Below are positions 1 through 7,379 of a DNA stretch of 59,347 bases, in pieces (position 1 is the first letter of the stretch; every line of letters begins with the position of its first letter). Origin of the DNA: an uncultured Candidatus Saccharibacteria bacterium. Lineage in GTDB: Bacteria; Patescibacteriota; Saccharimonadia; Saccharimonadales; Saccharimonadaceae. Position numbers and translations under genes: made by a program. The notes beneath the pieces were generated by a model, which saw only the letters and a program-made list of their open reading frames with translations, was not told where the DNA came from and did no database searches. The stretch lies in assembly GCA_927910745.1 (NCBI GenBank), contig CAKMNX010000001.1, positions 1 to 59,347 on the forward strand, written 5' to 3'.

Positions 1-1844
1 CTCACCTTGGGGCGCAGCGCCTCCCAGTCGAGGCGGCGAGTCGTGTTAATTGCTACTGCCTCACCCCGCTGCGCGCCAAGCCGGTCGATCGTGTCGATAG
101 GCAATTCCCCTTTGCTCCAGCCACTGCCCGCAAAGTTGGGGTAGCTACCGCGCGTCACCGCTAGCTCGGCCGACTCGTCGATGGCGTAGTAGCTAATAAA
201 CTCCGCCAGCTGATCAATCAGCTCGTACGCCGCCTCAGATTCATAGCTCAGCTCGAGCTTTTCTAGCACATCGGCAAGACCCATAAAGCCCAGGCCAATC
301 GCCCGGTTTTGCAGGTTGCTATTCATCGCCTCTGGGATGGGTGTTGTGGTAATGTCTACAAGGTTATCAAGCTGCCGCGTGGCCGAGCGCGTCGCCTGCT
401 CGAGCCGTGGCCAATCCCACGTCTTGGTCGCGTCATCCAGGAAGGCGCTGAGGTTAATACTCACTAGATTGCACACCGCAATATTGTGCTCGTCTTGCGG
501 CAAAGTAATCTCTGTACAGAGGTTGCTGAGATGAATAGTCCCAGTGTTATTGTTAAGCGCCCGGAGGTTAATAGCGTCCTTCCAGGTGAGCCATGGGTGG
601 CCGGTCGCCTGCAGGCTACTCAGAATTCTGTGGAATTGTTGGCGCGCAGGCAGCTTGTCGTAAGCGCGCAGCTTGCCTGCTTCGGCCTGGGTAATGTAAT
701 AGGCATACCGCTTGGCAAAGGCTGCGCCATACAGCTCGCTCAGGTCACTCACCTCAGCCGGGTCGAAGAGATACCAATCTTCATCCGCCTGCACCCGGCG
801 CATAAATTCATCGCTAATAAACACGGCTGTGTCGAGGTAGCGTGTCCGCAAATACGGGTCGCCCGAGTTCGAGCGCAGATCGATGAATTCTCTAAAATCG
901 ATGTGCCAGTTCTCCATATACACCGCTGCCGCGCCCATCTTTTTGCCCTTGCGCGAGACGGCAAACAGCGCTGTATCGACCATCTTCATAAAGGGGATTG
1001 GCCCGGTGCTTGTTGTGTTGGTCGTCTTGACTGGGCTACCTGCCGCCCGCAGCTTCGTAAAACTGACACCGATACCGCCTGTCCCTTTGGCAATCCACAT
1101 CGTATCGCGCACACTCTTGGCAATCGACTCCATATCATCCTGCACTTCCATGACGAAGCAATTGCTTAGCTGCGGGAACAACCCGCCAGCATTAACGCGA
1201 GTGCTCCCGCCCGGGCTGTATTCGAGATTAGCCATGTGCTGGTAAAACTCAATGGCTGCCTCAGTAGGGTGTTCCTCATTGTAGCTCAGACCCATGGCAA
1301 TGCGCATAGTAGTAAACTGCGGCACTTCGAGCGGCTCACCGTTTTGCTTGCGCAGGGCGTAGCGATTGCGGTTGGTCACCACGCCAAGATATTTGCTGAG
1401 TGTATCTTTACTCGGGTCAAGCGCGACAGCCAGGCGCTCGAGGTCAAAGATTGTCTCATCTTGCATACGGGGGTCAAGCAAGCCATCGGTCACTGCCTGG
1501 CGAATATAGCGTGGAAAGGCCTCCCTATGACGCTGGCGCAGTTCTTCATCAGTGGTATATACGCCCAGCAAATCGCGGTAGATCGTGCCCAGCAGCAGGC
1601 GCGCCGCAATCGTGTCGTAGTCTGGGTCATCCTTAATATTCTGCACCGTCGTCTGGATGAGCGTCTCCTCCAGCTGCTTGGTCGTCATCCCATCAAAGAG
1701 CGTCAGCTGCAACTCGCGAGCAATCTGCACGATCTTCTGCAACGGATCAGCCAGCCCCTGGCTTGCCGCCAGCAACGTAGCATTTATCTTGGTTGTGTCA
1801 AATGGCTCGGTCGTACCATCACGCTTAGTAATATGAATCGTCAT
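1..1844 (-). CDS. ribonucleoside-diphosphate reductase large (alpha) subunit, partial
   Basis: Reduces ribonucleotides to deoxyribonucleotides for DNA synthesis. About 614 codons are visible and the C-terminus lies beyond the left edge. Residues 1-90 form an ATP-cone (TIHITKRDGTTEPFD...), the allosteric domain. The first redox cysteine is in the motif QLSNCFVMEV, the catalytic N-x-C-x-E is SNLCTEITLP, and the second redox cysteine is in AVCNLVSINLS, so all expected active-site residues are present. Two adjacent ATGs exist (1847 and 1844); the second is preferred because AAGGGGAGG lies 4 bases before it. The architecture fits class I; class II cannot be excluded without the C-terminus or a neighbouring beta subunit. 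No T-box or cobalamin riboswitch is visible upstream. Confidence 0.93.
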   Translation of the reverse strand, partial: MTIHITKRDGTTEPFDTTKINATLLAASQGLADPLQKIVQIARELQLTLFDGMTTKQLEETLIQTTVQNIKDDPDYDTIAARLLLGTIYRDLLGVYTTDEELRQRHREAFPRYIRQAVTDGLLDPRMQDETIFDLERLAVALDPSKDTLSKYLGVVTNRNRYALRKQNGEPLEVPQFTTMRIAMGLSYNEEHPTEAAIEFYQHMANLEYSPGGSTRVNAGGLFPQLSNCFVMEVQDDMESIAKSVRDTMWIAKGTGGIGVSFTKLRAAGSPVKTTNTTSTGPIPFMKMVDTALFAVSRKGKKMGAAAVYMENWHIDFREFIDLRSNSGDPYLRTRYLDTAVFISDEFMRRVQADEDWYLFDPAEVSDLSELYGAAFAKRYAYYITQAEAGKLRAYDKLPARQQFHRILSSLQATGHPWLTWKDAINLRALNNNTGTIHLSNLCTEITLPQDEHNIAVCNLVSINLSAFLDDATKTWDWPRLEQATRSATRQLDNLVDITTTPIPEAMNSNLQNRAIGLGFMGLADVLEKLELSYESEAAYELIDQLAEFISYYAIDESAELAVTRGSYPNFAGSGWSKGELPIDTIDRLGAQRGEAVAINTTRRLDWEALRPKV

Positions 1845-1947
1845 CATCCCTCCCCTTAGGCTCCTTATCATACGGTGCACAAAACCAGCCACCAGGGCAC
1901 GCCTGGAGCCAAGCTGTATTGTTGTCTCTCCCGTGTTTATGTGTGCT

Positions 1948-1981
1948 CGCTATATATGTAGCGTCTGGGTCCTACTATAGG
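1948..1981 (-). promoter_or_regulatory. RNR promoter with two palindromes resembling an NrdR operator pair
   Basis: On the minus strand TTGCCA, an 18-base spacer and TATAGT form a -35/-10 pair reading toward the reductase gene. Two palindromes lie here: CGCTATATATGTAGCG (1948-1963) and CCTACTATAGG (1971-1981), the second covering the -10 box. Their centres are about 20-21 bases apart, close to two helical turns, as is usual for NrdR box pairs. The match to the NrdR consensus (ACACWATATATHKWGT) is only in the AT core, so the regulator is an inference. Confidence 0.4.
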
Positions 1982-2085
1982 CGCCAGATATGGTGCTTGG
2001 CAAGGGGTTTTGTGAAAACTACAACCGATTTTGCGAGCGACCTCTGTGGGTGATAGCGCACAAAAACTCAACACTTTAGCATTAT

Positions 2086-2234
2086 CTCACGCTCCACCTC
2101 TCCACACTCCCTCCTCCGGAACGCTATAAGGGTCGACACTCCCCGAGTATCGACCTCTTGCGCTGGGCTGCAAACTCGTTATTACAACGAGCTTTCACAC
2201 TCCATCGGATGAAGTATGGGGAGGTGGAGCTAAC
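2086..2234 (+). ncRNA. structured RNA element, copy A
   Basis: Roughly 149-base element that aligns end to end with copy B at 3894-4043 in inverted orientation. Predicted fold: outer stem P1 (GCTCCACCTC at 2091-2100 with GAGGTGGAGC at 2221-2230), hairpin P2 (2131-2155, GGTCGACACTC/GAGTATCGACC) and hairpin P3 (CTCGTT 2175-2180, loop ATTAC, AACGAG 2186-2191). The stems differ in sequence from copy B but stay paired, while the loop ATTAC and the joining segments CTATAAGG and CTCTTGCG are kept. I recognise no known RNA family. The strand is assigned by common orientation of the two copies; transcription has not been shown. Confidence 0.6.
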
Positions 2235-2314
2235 GCAGAGAATATCTAGCTTCATTATATTTACATAACAACAAAGCATTATGTACGACCCTTCCCATTT
2301 TATCGGAGAGCTAG

Positions 2315-3778
2315 CTATCTCTTGCTCTCAGAAACCTCCCGGCACTCCTGCCGCAATCGCTCGAGAGGAGCATAATCATCATGGTAGGGCGGCTGGCTAG
2401 CGAAGGGAGCTGGCTGATGAGAGGTGTCACCACCGTACGTCGCCACGACATTCGTGTAATCCCAGCCATCTGCCCGCTCATAGCGGAAGCTCCCCTGCCC
2501 CAATAGAGCAGCATACGGCGCATCCTGAGCAGCAAACAGTGGCTGGCAGGCTGGCTGGCGACTGGCAATCATATTAACCACCACGCGAGCCTGAGGGCGG
2601 AGATGCCGCTTGAGTGCGGTAGCATACTCGTGTGTTGCCAGTGAGGCGGGTACATCGCCGTCGTTGTACACATCAACAAGGACGATATCGTACTGCTCGG
2701 TGCTGCGCTCGAGAAAGACGCGCGCATCTTGGAAGATCGGCCGCACATTGGCTGGGTCGCGATAATAAAAATACTGGCGAGCAATCGGCAAGAGCCCTGG
2801 ATCAATCTCTACCACATCGATCTGGCTCTGCGGATAGCGCTGGGCAAGGAGGCGCGGCACCGTGAAGGTCCCACCGCCCAACACCAAGATGCGCTGCCGC
2901 TGCGGGGCCTGTTCTACCGCCTGCATCATCTGGCGCGTATACCAAAATGGCAGCTGCTGCGGCTGCCCAACCACCACACCAGACTGCACACCGGCCGGGC
3001 CACTGGCAATCCCGCGGATAATCGCACCATCCTGCCGATGCCATTGCTGGAGTGTGTAGTGCGCCGCCGCGGTATCGATCGTCTGCGCAGCCTGGGCTCG
3101 CACCACTGGCGCAACGCGATAGCCCAGCGCCAAGCCAACGCACAGCACACTCACCACCACGCGCCACTGCCAACGCTGGCCTGGCACCACCAGCCAGCTG
3201 GCCAGCACGAGCAGACTAATGAGCACCATCAGCACGTCGTGAATCCCCAGCCAGCCAAACAGGAAAAACCCCGCCGCAAAAGTGCCAACGATCCCACCAA
3301 TCGAATTCACCGCACTCAGTGACGCCACCGACCGCCCCGTTCGCGCCAGCGTCTCAGTCTGCCGCTCCACCAGGTAGGGGCTCACTGCTCCCAGCACCAG
3401 GCTGGTCGGAGCAAAAAGGAGGCTTGCCGCCACTGTAGCTTGCAGGCGAATATCGATCGGCAGCTGCGCCACCCACTGCAATATATCGTGGTATTGGCAT
3501 AGCTCCGTTAGCATTAGCAGCGCCGCACCAAGCAGCAGCCACGCTACATCGCCATCGCGCGAGCGTGCATCGGCCAGCACACCACCCAGCCAATAACCCA
3601 GGCTCATCGCCGCAATAATGACACCAATAATGCTCGCCCACACATAGGTCGACGCCCCCACCACTGGCGACATCACCCGCGCCGCCACCAGCTCAAACAC
3701 CATCACACAAAACCCCGCCACAAATGCAACCACCAAACGCCGATACGGCAGCGGCATTATCAGTCGTTTTAGTTTCAT
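2315..3778 (-). CDS. membrane-fused spermidine synthase-like methyltransferase-fold protein
   Basis: 487 residues. The N-terminal ~210 residues hold about six or seven membrane helices (VVAFVAGFCVMVFELVAARV, YVWASIIGVIIAAMSLGYW and following). The C-terminal half is a spermidine-synthase/SAM-type Rossmann domain: RILVLGGGTFTVPR (nucleotide loop), IDVVEIDPGL (acidic residue), FQDARVFL and YDIVLVDVY. Proteins of this build are common in bacteria and often annotated as fused MFS/spermidine synthase; the reaction and substrate are uncertain. The start is ATG 3778 because a -10 box TACAAT ends exactly six bases before it and no Shine-Dalgarno is present, suggesting a leaderless mRNA. The frame stays open upstream through RNA copy B but that part is not protein-like. 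The gene sits between the two inverted RNA copies. Confidence 0.75.
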   Translation of the reverse strand: MKLKRLIMPLPYRRLVVAFVAGFCVMVFELVAARVMSPVVGASTYVWASIIGVIIAAMSLGYWLGGVLADARSRDGDVAWLLLGAALLMLTELCQYHDILQWVAQLPIDIRLQATVAASLLFAPTSLVLGAVSPYLVERQTETLARTGRSVASLSAVNSIGGIVGTFAAGFFLFGWLGIHDVLMVLISLLVLASWLVVPGQRWQWRVVVSVLCVGLALGYRVAPVVRAQAAQTIDTAAAHYTLQQWHRQDGAIIRGIASGPAGVQSGVVVGQPQQLPFWYTRQMMQAVEQAPQRQRILVLGGGTFTVPRLLAQRYPQSQIDVVEIDPGLLPIARQYFYYRDPANVRPIFQDARVFLERSTEQYDIVLVDVYNDGDVPASLATHEYATALKRHLRPQARVVVNMIASRQPACQPLFAAQDAPYAALLGQGSFRYERADGWDYTNVVATYGGDTSHQPAPFASQPPYHDDYAPLERLRQECREVSESKR

Positions 3779-3780
3779 AG

Positions 3781-3827
3781 GAGTATTGTAGCATGGTGCA
3801 AAATGCGACGTGAATGTCCCAATACTC
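3781..3827 (-). promoter_or_regulatory. leaderless promoter and 8-bp inverted repeat before the spermidine-synthase-like gene
   Basis: TACAAT on the minus strand (3785-3790) ends six bases from ATG 3778. GAGTATTG at 3781-3788 and CAATACTC at 3820-3827 form a perfect inverted repeat that overlaps this -10 box; it could be an operator, but no regulator is suggested by the sequence. Confidence 0.4.
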
Positions 3828-3893
3828 TCGTGTTGAATATTAGAAGCTAAACTTAGCAACAAAAAAGGTATCATAAGAACCTCGTCTTCCCCT

Positions 3894-4043
3894 GTTAGCT
3901 CCACCTCCCCACACTTCATCCGATGGAGTGTGGAAACCGGTCGTAATGACCGGTTTTCAGCCCAACGCAAGAGGTCGACATCCAGCGAATGTCGACCCTT
4001 ATAGTGTTCCATCGGAGGGAGTATGGGGAGGGGTGAGCGTGAG
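3894..4043 (-). ncRNA. structured RNA element, copy B (inverted relative to copy A)
   Basis: About 150 bases, same fold as copy A: outer stem P1 extended by TCCGATGGA pairing with TCCATCGGA, hairpin P2 at 3973-3997 (GGTCGACAT/ATGTCGACC), hairpin P3 at 3934-3956 (AAACCGGTC, loop ATTAC, GACCGGTTT). Compared with copy A, three P3 base pairs and one P2 pair change on both sides and remain paired. It lies directly upstream of, and in the same sense as, the spermidine-synthase-like gene, but that gene has its own -10 box downstream of this element. Confidence 0.6.
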
Positions 4044-4080
4044 GAATAGTAAGGTTTTACATTTCTCGGGCTAGCGAAAC

Positions 4081-4109
4081 TTGACACGCCATTCATATAT
4101 TGATATATA
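4081..4109 (+). promoter_or_regulatory. sigma70-type promoter of the small-peptide module
   Basis: TTGACA at 4081-4086, a 17-base spacer and TATATA at 4104-4109. A transcript would begin near 4116, just before the hairpin at 4123. Confidence 0.6.
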
Positions 4110-4122
4110 TATATTAACTTTT

Positions 4123-4168
4123 GCTCGAAGTTTGGTTACAAGGGCAAGAGTTGCCCTTTGCTTCGAGC
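4123..4168 (+). ncRNA. 5' hairpin in the leader of the small-peptide mRNA
   Basis: Outer stem GCTCGAAG (4123-4130) with CTTCGAGC (4161-4168); inner stem AGGGCAA (4141-4147) with TTGCCCT (4151-4157) and a three-base loop. It sits between the promoter and the ribosome binding site and could protect the 5' end or control translation. Confidence 0.5.
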
Positions 4169-4196
4169 TCACTTTCTGGGAGAGGAGGTGAGAAGG

Positions 4197-4268
4197 ATGG
4201 GGATTATCATTATCCTTGTTTGGATAGCCTTTGCTTTTCTGGCCATATTCACAAACCGCGACGATTAA
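4197..4268 (+). CDS. 23-residue hydrophobic single-helix peptide
   Basis: A very short gene with an unusually strong ribosome binding site: AGGAGGTGA (4183-4191) matches the anti-Shine-Dalgarno over nine bases and lies five bases before ATG 4197. The peptide starts MGIIIILVWIAFAFLAIF and ends TNRDD, i.e. one membrane helix and a short polar tail. Promoter, leader hairpin and a long structured terminator surround it closely, so the module looks like an independent ~280-base transcription unit. Membrane peptides of this size include type I toxins (Ibs, Fst-like) and small transporter subunits (KdpF, CydX class). It precedes an ABC exporter that has its own promoter, so a role with that exporter is possible. 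No homologue is recognised. Confidence 0.55.
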   Translation: MGIIIILVWIAFAFLAIFTNRDD

Positions 4269-4277
4269 AAGGGCTTC

Positions 4278-4397
4278 TAGCCCACCAACATAGCTCACTG
4301 AACCATGTCTCAATCTGATCGTAGTGCTATTTATTGCATTCTCGGATTGAGCGATTAATCCGGTTCAGTTTGAGCATGGTTGGTGGGCTATGTGTTT
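4278..4397 (+). terminator. long branched-stem terminator or structured 3' RNA
   Basis: Nested pairing: TAGCCCACCAAC (4278-4289) with GTTGGTGGGCTA (4379-4390), 12 pairs; GCTCACTGAACC (4293-4304) with 4362-4375, 12 pairs with a two-base bulge; CTCAATC (4309-4315) with GATTGAG (4345-4351). The T-run TGTGTTTTTG follows. This is much larger than a normal intrinsic terminator and may have another role, such as binding a protein or an RNA. Confidence 0.6.
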
Positions 4398-4451
4398 TTG
4401 ATGCTATATCGCTCCTCTTTACATCGTACCTCGATATGATATGATATTGTT

Positions 4452-5195
4452 ATGGAAGCAACAGATTCTATCATCACCGTCAGCCATTTTTCGATGAAAT
4501 TTGGCAAGACCAGCGTCATCGACGACCTCAGTTTTGAGGTTAAGCGCGGCGAGACGTTTGGGTTTTTGGGGAGTAACGGCTCGGGCAAGACCACCACGAT
4601 CCGCTCACTCCTCGGCATTTATCAACCAACCGGTGGCAAGCTACTCATCGATGGCGCGCCATACTCTGTCTCGGGCGACGTCAAGCTTGGCTACCTGCCC
4701 GAAGAGCGCGGCCTGTACAAGAAGGAGAGCGTCATCGACACGATGGTCTACTTTGGCCAGCTCAAAGGCCTCAGCCGCAGTGAGGCACGCAGCAAGTCAC
4801 TTGCCTTCCTCGAGCGGGTTGGCCTGGCGGACAAAGCCAAGACCCGCCTGGACAAGCTCAGTGGTGGCCAGCAGCAAAAGGTTCAGCTCGGCATCACCAT
4901 CATCAACGACCCAGAACTCATCATTCTCGATGAGCCTACCAAGGGCTTCGACCCCGTCAACCGGCGCTTGCTCATGGAGATCATTGAGGAGCACCAAGCC
5001 AAGGGTGCCACAGTCGTGATGATCACCCACCAGATGGACGAAGTTGAGCGCCTGTGCGACCGCATCTTGCTACTCAAAGATGGCGTGGCTCATGCCTATG
5101 GCACAGTAGCCGAGGTACGCGCGCAGTTTGGCGGCAAGTCGCTCGACGATATCTTCATCCAGGTCTATAGCCAGCCCAGCAAGGAGGACAACTAA
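4452..5195 (+). CDS. ABC transporter ATP-binding protein, NatA-like
   Basis: 247 residues; cytoplasmic ATPase that powers the permease encoded next. Walker A is LGSNGSGKTTT (residues ~37-47), the signature is LSGGQQQKV, Walker B is LIILDEPTKGFD and the H-loop is VMITHQMDEVE. The segment YLPEERGLYKKESV after the Q-loop is typical of the NatA/DRA family of exporters. The C-terminus (DDIFIQVYSQPSKED) also fits NatA. A -10 box TATGAT (4440-4445) ends six bases before ATG 4452 and there is no Shine-Dalgarno, so the mRNA is probably leaderless. The stop is two bases before the permease start. Substrate unknown; Na+, drug or peptide export are all possible. Confidence 0.9.
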   Translation: MEATDSIITVSHFSMKFGKTSVIDDLSFEVKRGETFGFLGSNGSGKTTTIRSLLGIYQPTGGKLLIDGAPYSVSGDVKLGYLPEERGLYKKESVIDTMVYFGQLKGLSRSEARSKSLAFLERVGLADKAKTRLDKLSGGQQQKVQLGITIINDPELIILDEPTKGFDPVNRRLLMEIIEEHQAKGATVVMITHQMDEVERLCDRILLLKDGVAHAYGTVAEVRAQFGGKSLDDIFIQVYSQPSKEDN

Positions 5196-5196
5196 C

Positions 5197-6411
5197 ATGC
5201 ATAACTTATCTACCGTCATCCGGTTCGAGATTACCCGCTCGCTCAAGAAGAAGTCGTTTTGGCTTGCGGCAATCAGCTTCCCGCTGGTGTTTGCCGTGCT
5301 CTTTGGGGTTATCTTCCTCTCTAACAAAGCCTCGGCCGATGCTGCTAAGAACCTCGAGAAGCAGGCCTTTAGCTTTGCCGTCACAGATGAGTCCAAGCTC
5401 ATCAAGCCAGAGCTGCTTGCCGCCACCAAAGCCCAGCCCGTCGCTGCCACGGACAAAGACGCTACCATCAAGCGAGTCCAAGAAGGTACGCTCGACGCCT
5501 ACATCTACTACCCCAAAGACATCGCTAAGGAGCGGGTGGAAGTCTATGGCAAAGACGTGGGGCTCTTCGACAACGGCCGCTATGGCAGCATTGCCACCAG
5601 CCTGCTTTCTAACTCTGTCCAATCAGAGGTCAGCCCAGCGGTGCGCATGGTCATCCAAGACAAGGTCAATACCAAGAATACCGTCTACAAAAATGGCAAA
5701 GAATACAACGCCATCAACGAGATGATCCTGCCTGGGCTCTTCTTGGTGCTATTCTACTTCCTCATTAGCTTCTTTGGCAACCAAATGCTCACCAGCACAA
5801 CAGAAGAAAAGGAAAACCGCGTCATCGAGATGATCCTCACCACGGTGCACGCTCGCACGCTCATCATTGGCAAGATTATTTCGCTCATCGTCCTGGCGTT
5901 TATTCAGGGGTTGCTCGTTATTTTGCCAGTGCTCATTGCCTACATCTTCTTCAAAGATCAGCTGCAGCTGCCCGATGTCGACCTCTCGCACATTGCAGTC
6001 GACCCCGTGCGGATTGGGATAGGCTTCCTTGCCTTTGCCGCGAGCTTCCTCTTCTTCACCGGAATGCTGGTGGCAATCGGCGCTGCTGTGCCAACCGCCA
6101 AGGAAGCGGGGAGCTTCTTTGCTACCATCATGATCCTGCTCTTTGCGCCGCTCTATGCCGCCGCTATGCTCGTCTCCACACCAGACGCGCTGCCAAGCAA
6201 GATCATCACCTACTTCCCCCTCACCTCGCCTATTCCACTCATGCTGCGCAACGCGATTGGCAACCTCAGTGCGATGGACGCTGCCATTAGCATTAGCATC
6301 TTGACCGTCTGTGCCGCCATCGCCATCATGATGGGCGTGCGCCTCTTCCGCTTTGGTGCACTCGAGTACAGCCGCAAGCTCAGCCTGCGCGAGATCTTTA
6401 CCCGCAAGTAG
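5197..6411 (+). CDS. ABC-2 type permease, NatB-like
   Basis: 404 residues; membrane partner of the preceding ATPase. A first helix near residues 20-40 (SFWLAAISFPLVFAVLFGVI) is followed by an extracytoplasmic domain of about 150 residues and then five or six helices in the C-terminal half. The motif TTEEKENRVIEMILTTV before the second helix is the usual ABC-2 cytoplasmic loop. The start is ATG 5197, with AAGGAGG eight bases upstream; the frame is open further upstream but only as overlap with the ATPase gene. Translationally coupled with the ATPase; an intrinsic terminator follows at 6475. Confidence 0.9.
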   Translation: MHNLSTVIRFEITRSLKKKSFWLAAISFPLVFAVLFGVIFLSNKASADAAKNLEKQAFSFAVTDESKLIKPELLAATKAQPVAATDKDATIKRVQEGTLDAYIYYPKDIAKERVEVYGKDVGLFDNGRYGSIATSLLSNSVQSEVSPAVRMVIQDKVNTKNTVYKNGKEYNAINEMILPGLFLVLFYFLISFFGNQMLTSTTEEKENRVIEMILTTVHARTLIIGKIISLIVLAFIQGLLVILPVLIAYIFFKDQLQLPDVDLSHIAVDPVRIGIGFLAFAASFLFFTGMLVAIGAAVPTAKEAGSFFATIMILLFAPLYAAAMLVSTPDALPSKIITYFPLTSPIPLMLRNAIGNLSAMDAAISISILTVCAAIAIMMGVRLFRFGALEYSRKLSLREIFTRK

Positions 6412-6474
6412 CAGCACATCGTGCTAACCTGCTATAGCAAGAAGCCAGTCCACCACTTCTGTCTCTTGCTTTAT

Positions 6475-6501
6475 AACCCACCGCTTGGTCGGTGGGTTTT
6501 G
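6475..6501 (+). terminator. intrinsic terminator of the NatAB-like operon
   Basis: Stem AACCCACCG / CGGTGGGTT with a six-base loop, followed by TTTTGGGTG. Confidence 0.8.
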
Positions 6502-6602
6502 GGTGTGGAGGGTAAGAGTATTAGATTCTATATTGAGCCACCACACCTCATCTAAGTAATAATGATAGGGGGTAATAGTTAGAGGCCGCAGATTATATTA
6601 CC

Positions 6603-6632
6603 TTGACAAACTATGTCATTAGCTCGTAATAT
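6603..6632 (+). promoter_or_regulatory. promoter of the 6679 gene
   Basis: TTGACA at 6603-6608, 18-base spacer, TAATAT at 6627-6632; the leader then carries AAGGAG before ATG 6679. Confidence 0.55.
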
Positions 6633-6678
6633 ATGGGCATAGCACACAATAACTTCTCGTAATCACAAGGAGAAAACA

Positions 6679-7332
6679 ATGCCTGGCATAAGAACGAATG
6701 CAGCACCACATGAGGCCTACCCCGCTGACCTCGCAACCGAGCTGCCCACATCAACCCTCGCCGATACCAAACACACCAGAGGCGATGACAGCCCAACTGT
6801 TATCTTCCCTACCGCCCGGACGACAAGCTACTCATATACTCCACCAACCGCCCGCTTCGTGACACCAGCAAGCCCAGAGGCTGCAGTTAACGAATCAGGT
6901 CAACCAGATCAGGGGATAATCAATCAAGCACACATCAAGTCTCTTCTTGATCGAGCAGGAGAATCATCACGGCTCGGCACATTTGAAAGAGCGCTTGGAA
7001 CTGGTGTCCTTATTGGTAGTCTTGGGGCAGTTGCCCTAGCAGGAATCAGGCTATCTACCGGCTATGGTGCACGTTGGGAGCCAGATGAGTCATCGTCAAT
7101 TTTTTCACATATTACAGTAGTTACACCAAATGAAGCAGGGATAGTCGATCCGACGGATGTTGCCAACCTCGAGTCACAACGATACCAAGATTCATTCGAC
7201 CAAGCCATGAAAGGCGCCACTGGAGTAGCCATCGGTGGCGCGATGGTTGCTGCAGGCTTCTGTGCCGATAGAAAATCTCGGCGTTACCTAGAAAGAGCCC
7301 AAAAGCACAGAAAGAGGCCTAGCCCTCACTAA
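6679..7332 (+). CDS. hypothetical membrane protein, two helices
   Basis: 217 residues, not recognised. The first ~95 residues are polar, rich in Pro, Thr, Ser and Ala, and lack a signal peptide. Two hydrophobic stretches follow: residues ~112-128 (LGTGVLIGSLGAVALAG) and ~180-195 (GVAIGGAMVAAGFCA), with ~50 mainly acidic residues between them and a short basic tail (DRKSRRYLERAQKHRK). This predicts a hairpin in the membrane with both ends in the cytoplasm. AAGGAG lies about ten bases before ATG. It is a single-gene unit with its own promoter and terminator. Codon use is more AT-rich than in the neighbouring exporter. Confidence 0.6.
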   Translation: MPGIRTNAAPHEAYPADLATELPTSTLADTKHTRGDDSPTVIFPTARTTSYSYTPPTARFVTPASPEAAVNESGQPDQGIINQAHIKSLLDRAGESSRLGTFERALGTGVLIGSLGAVALAGIRLSTGYGARWEPDESSSIFSHITVVTPNEAGIVDPTDVANLESQRYQDSFDQAMKGATGVAIGGAMVAAGFCADRKSRRYLERAQKHRKRPSPH

Positions 7333-7345
7333 TGCAGTCATCCAG

Positions 7346-7374
7346 CACTCCGTATACTCTGCGGAGTGTTTTAT
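7346..7374 (+). terminator. intrinsic terminator after the 6679 gene
   Basis: Stem CACTCCG (7346-7352) / CGGAGTG (7362-7368) followed by TTTTATAT. Confidence 0.7.
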
Positions 7375-7379
7375 ATATT

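Noticed and set aside
486..1859. Several long open frames on the plus strand opposite the ribonucleotide reductase gene, and similar ones opposite valS, tsaD and dnaA.
   Set aside because: They lie antisense to well-conserved genes, have no ribosome binding sites and encode no recognisable proteins.
2086..4043. Reading the inverted RNA copies as ends of a transposon carrying the spermidine-synthase-like gene.
   Set aside because: No transposase, no target-site duplication that I can see, and the covarying stems point to RNA selection instead of terminal repeats.
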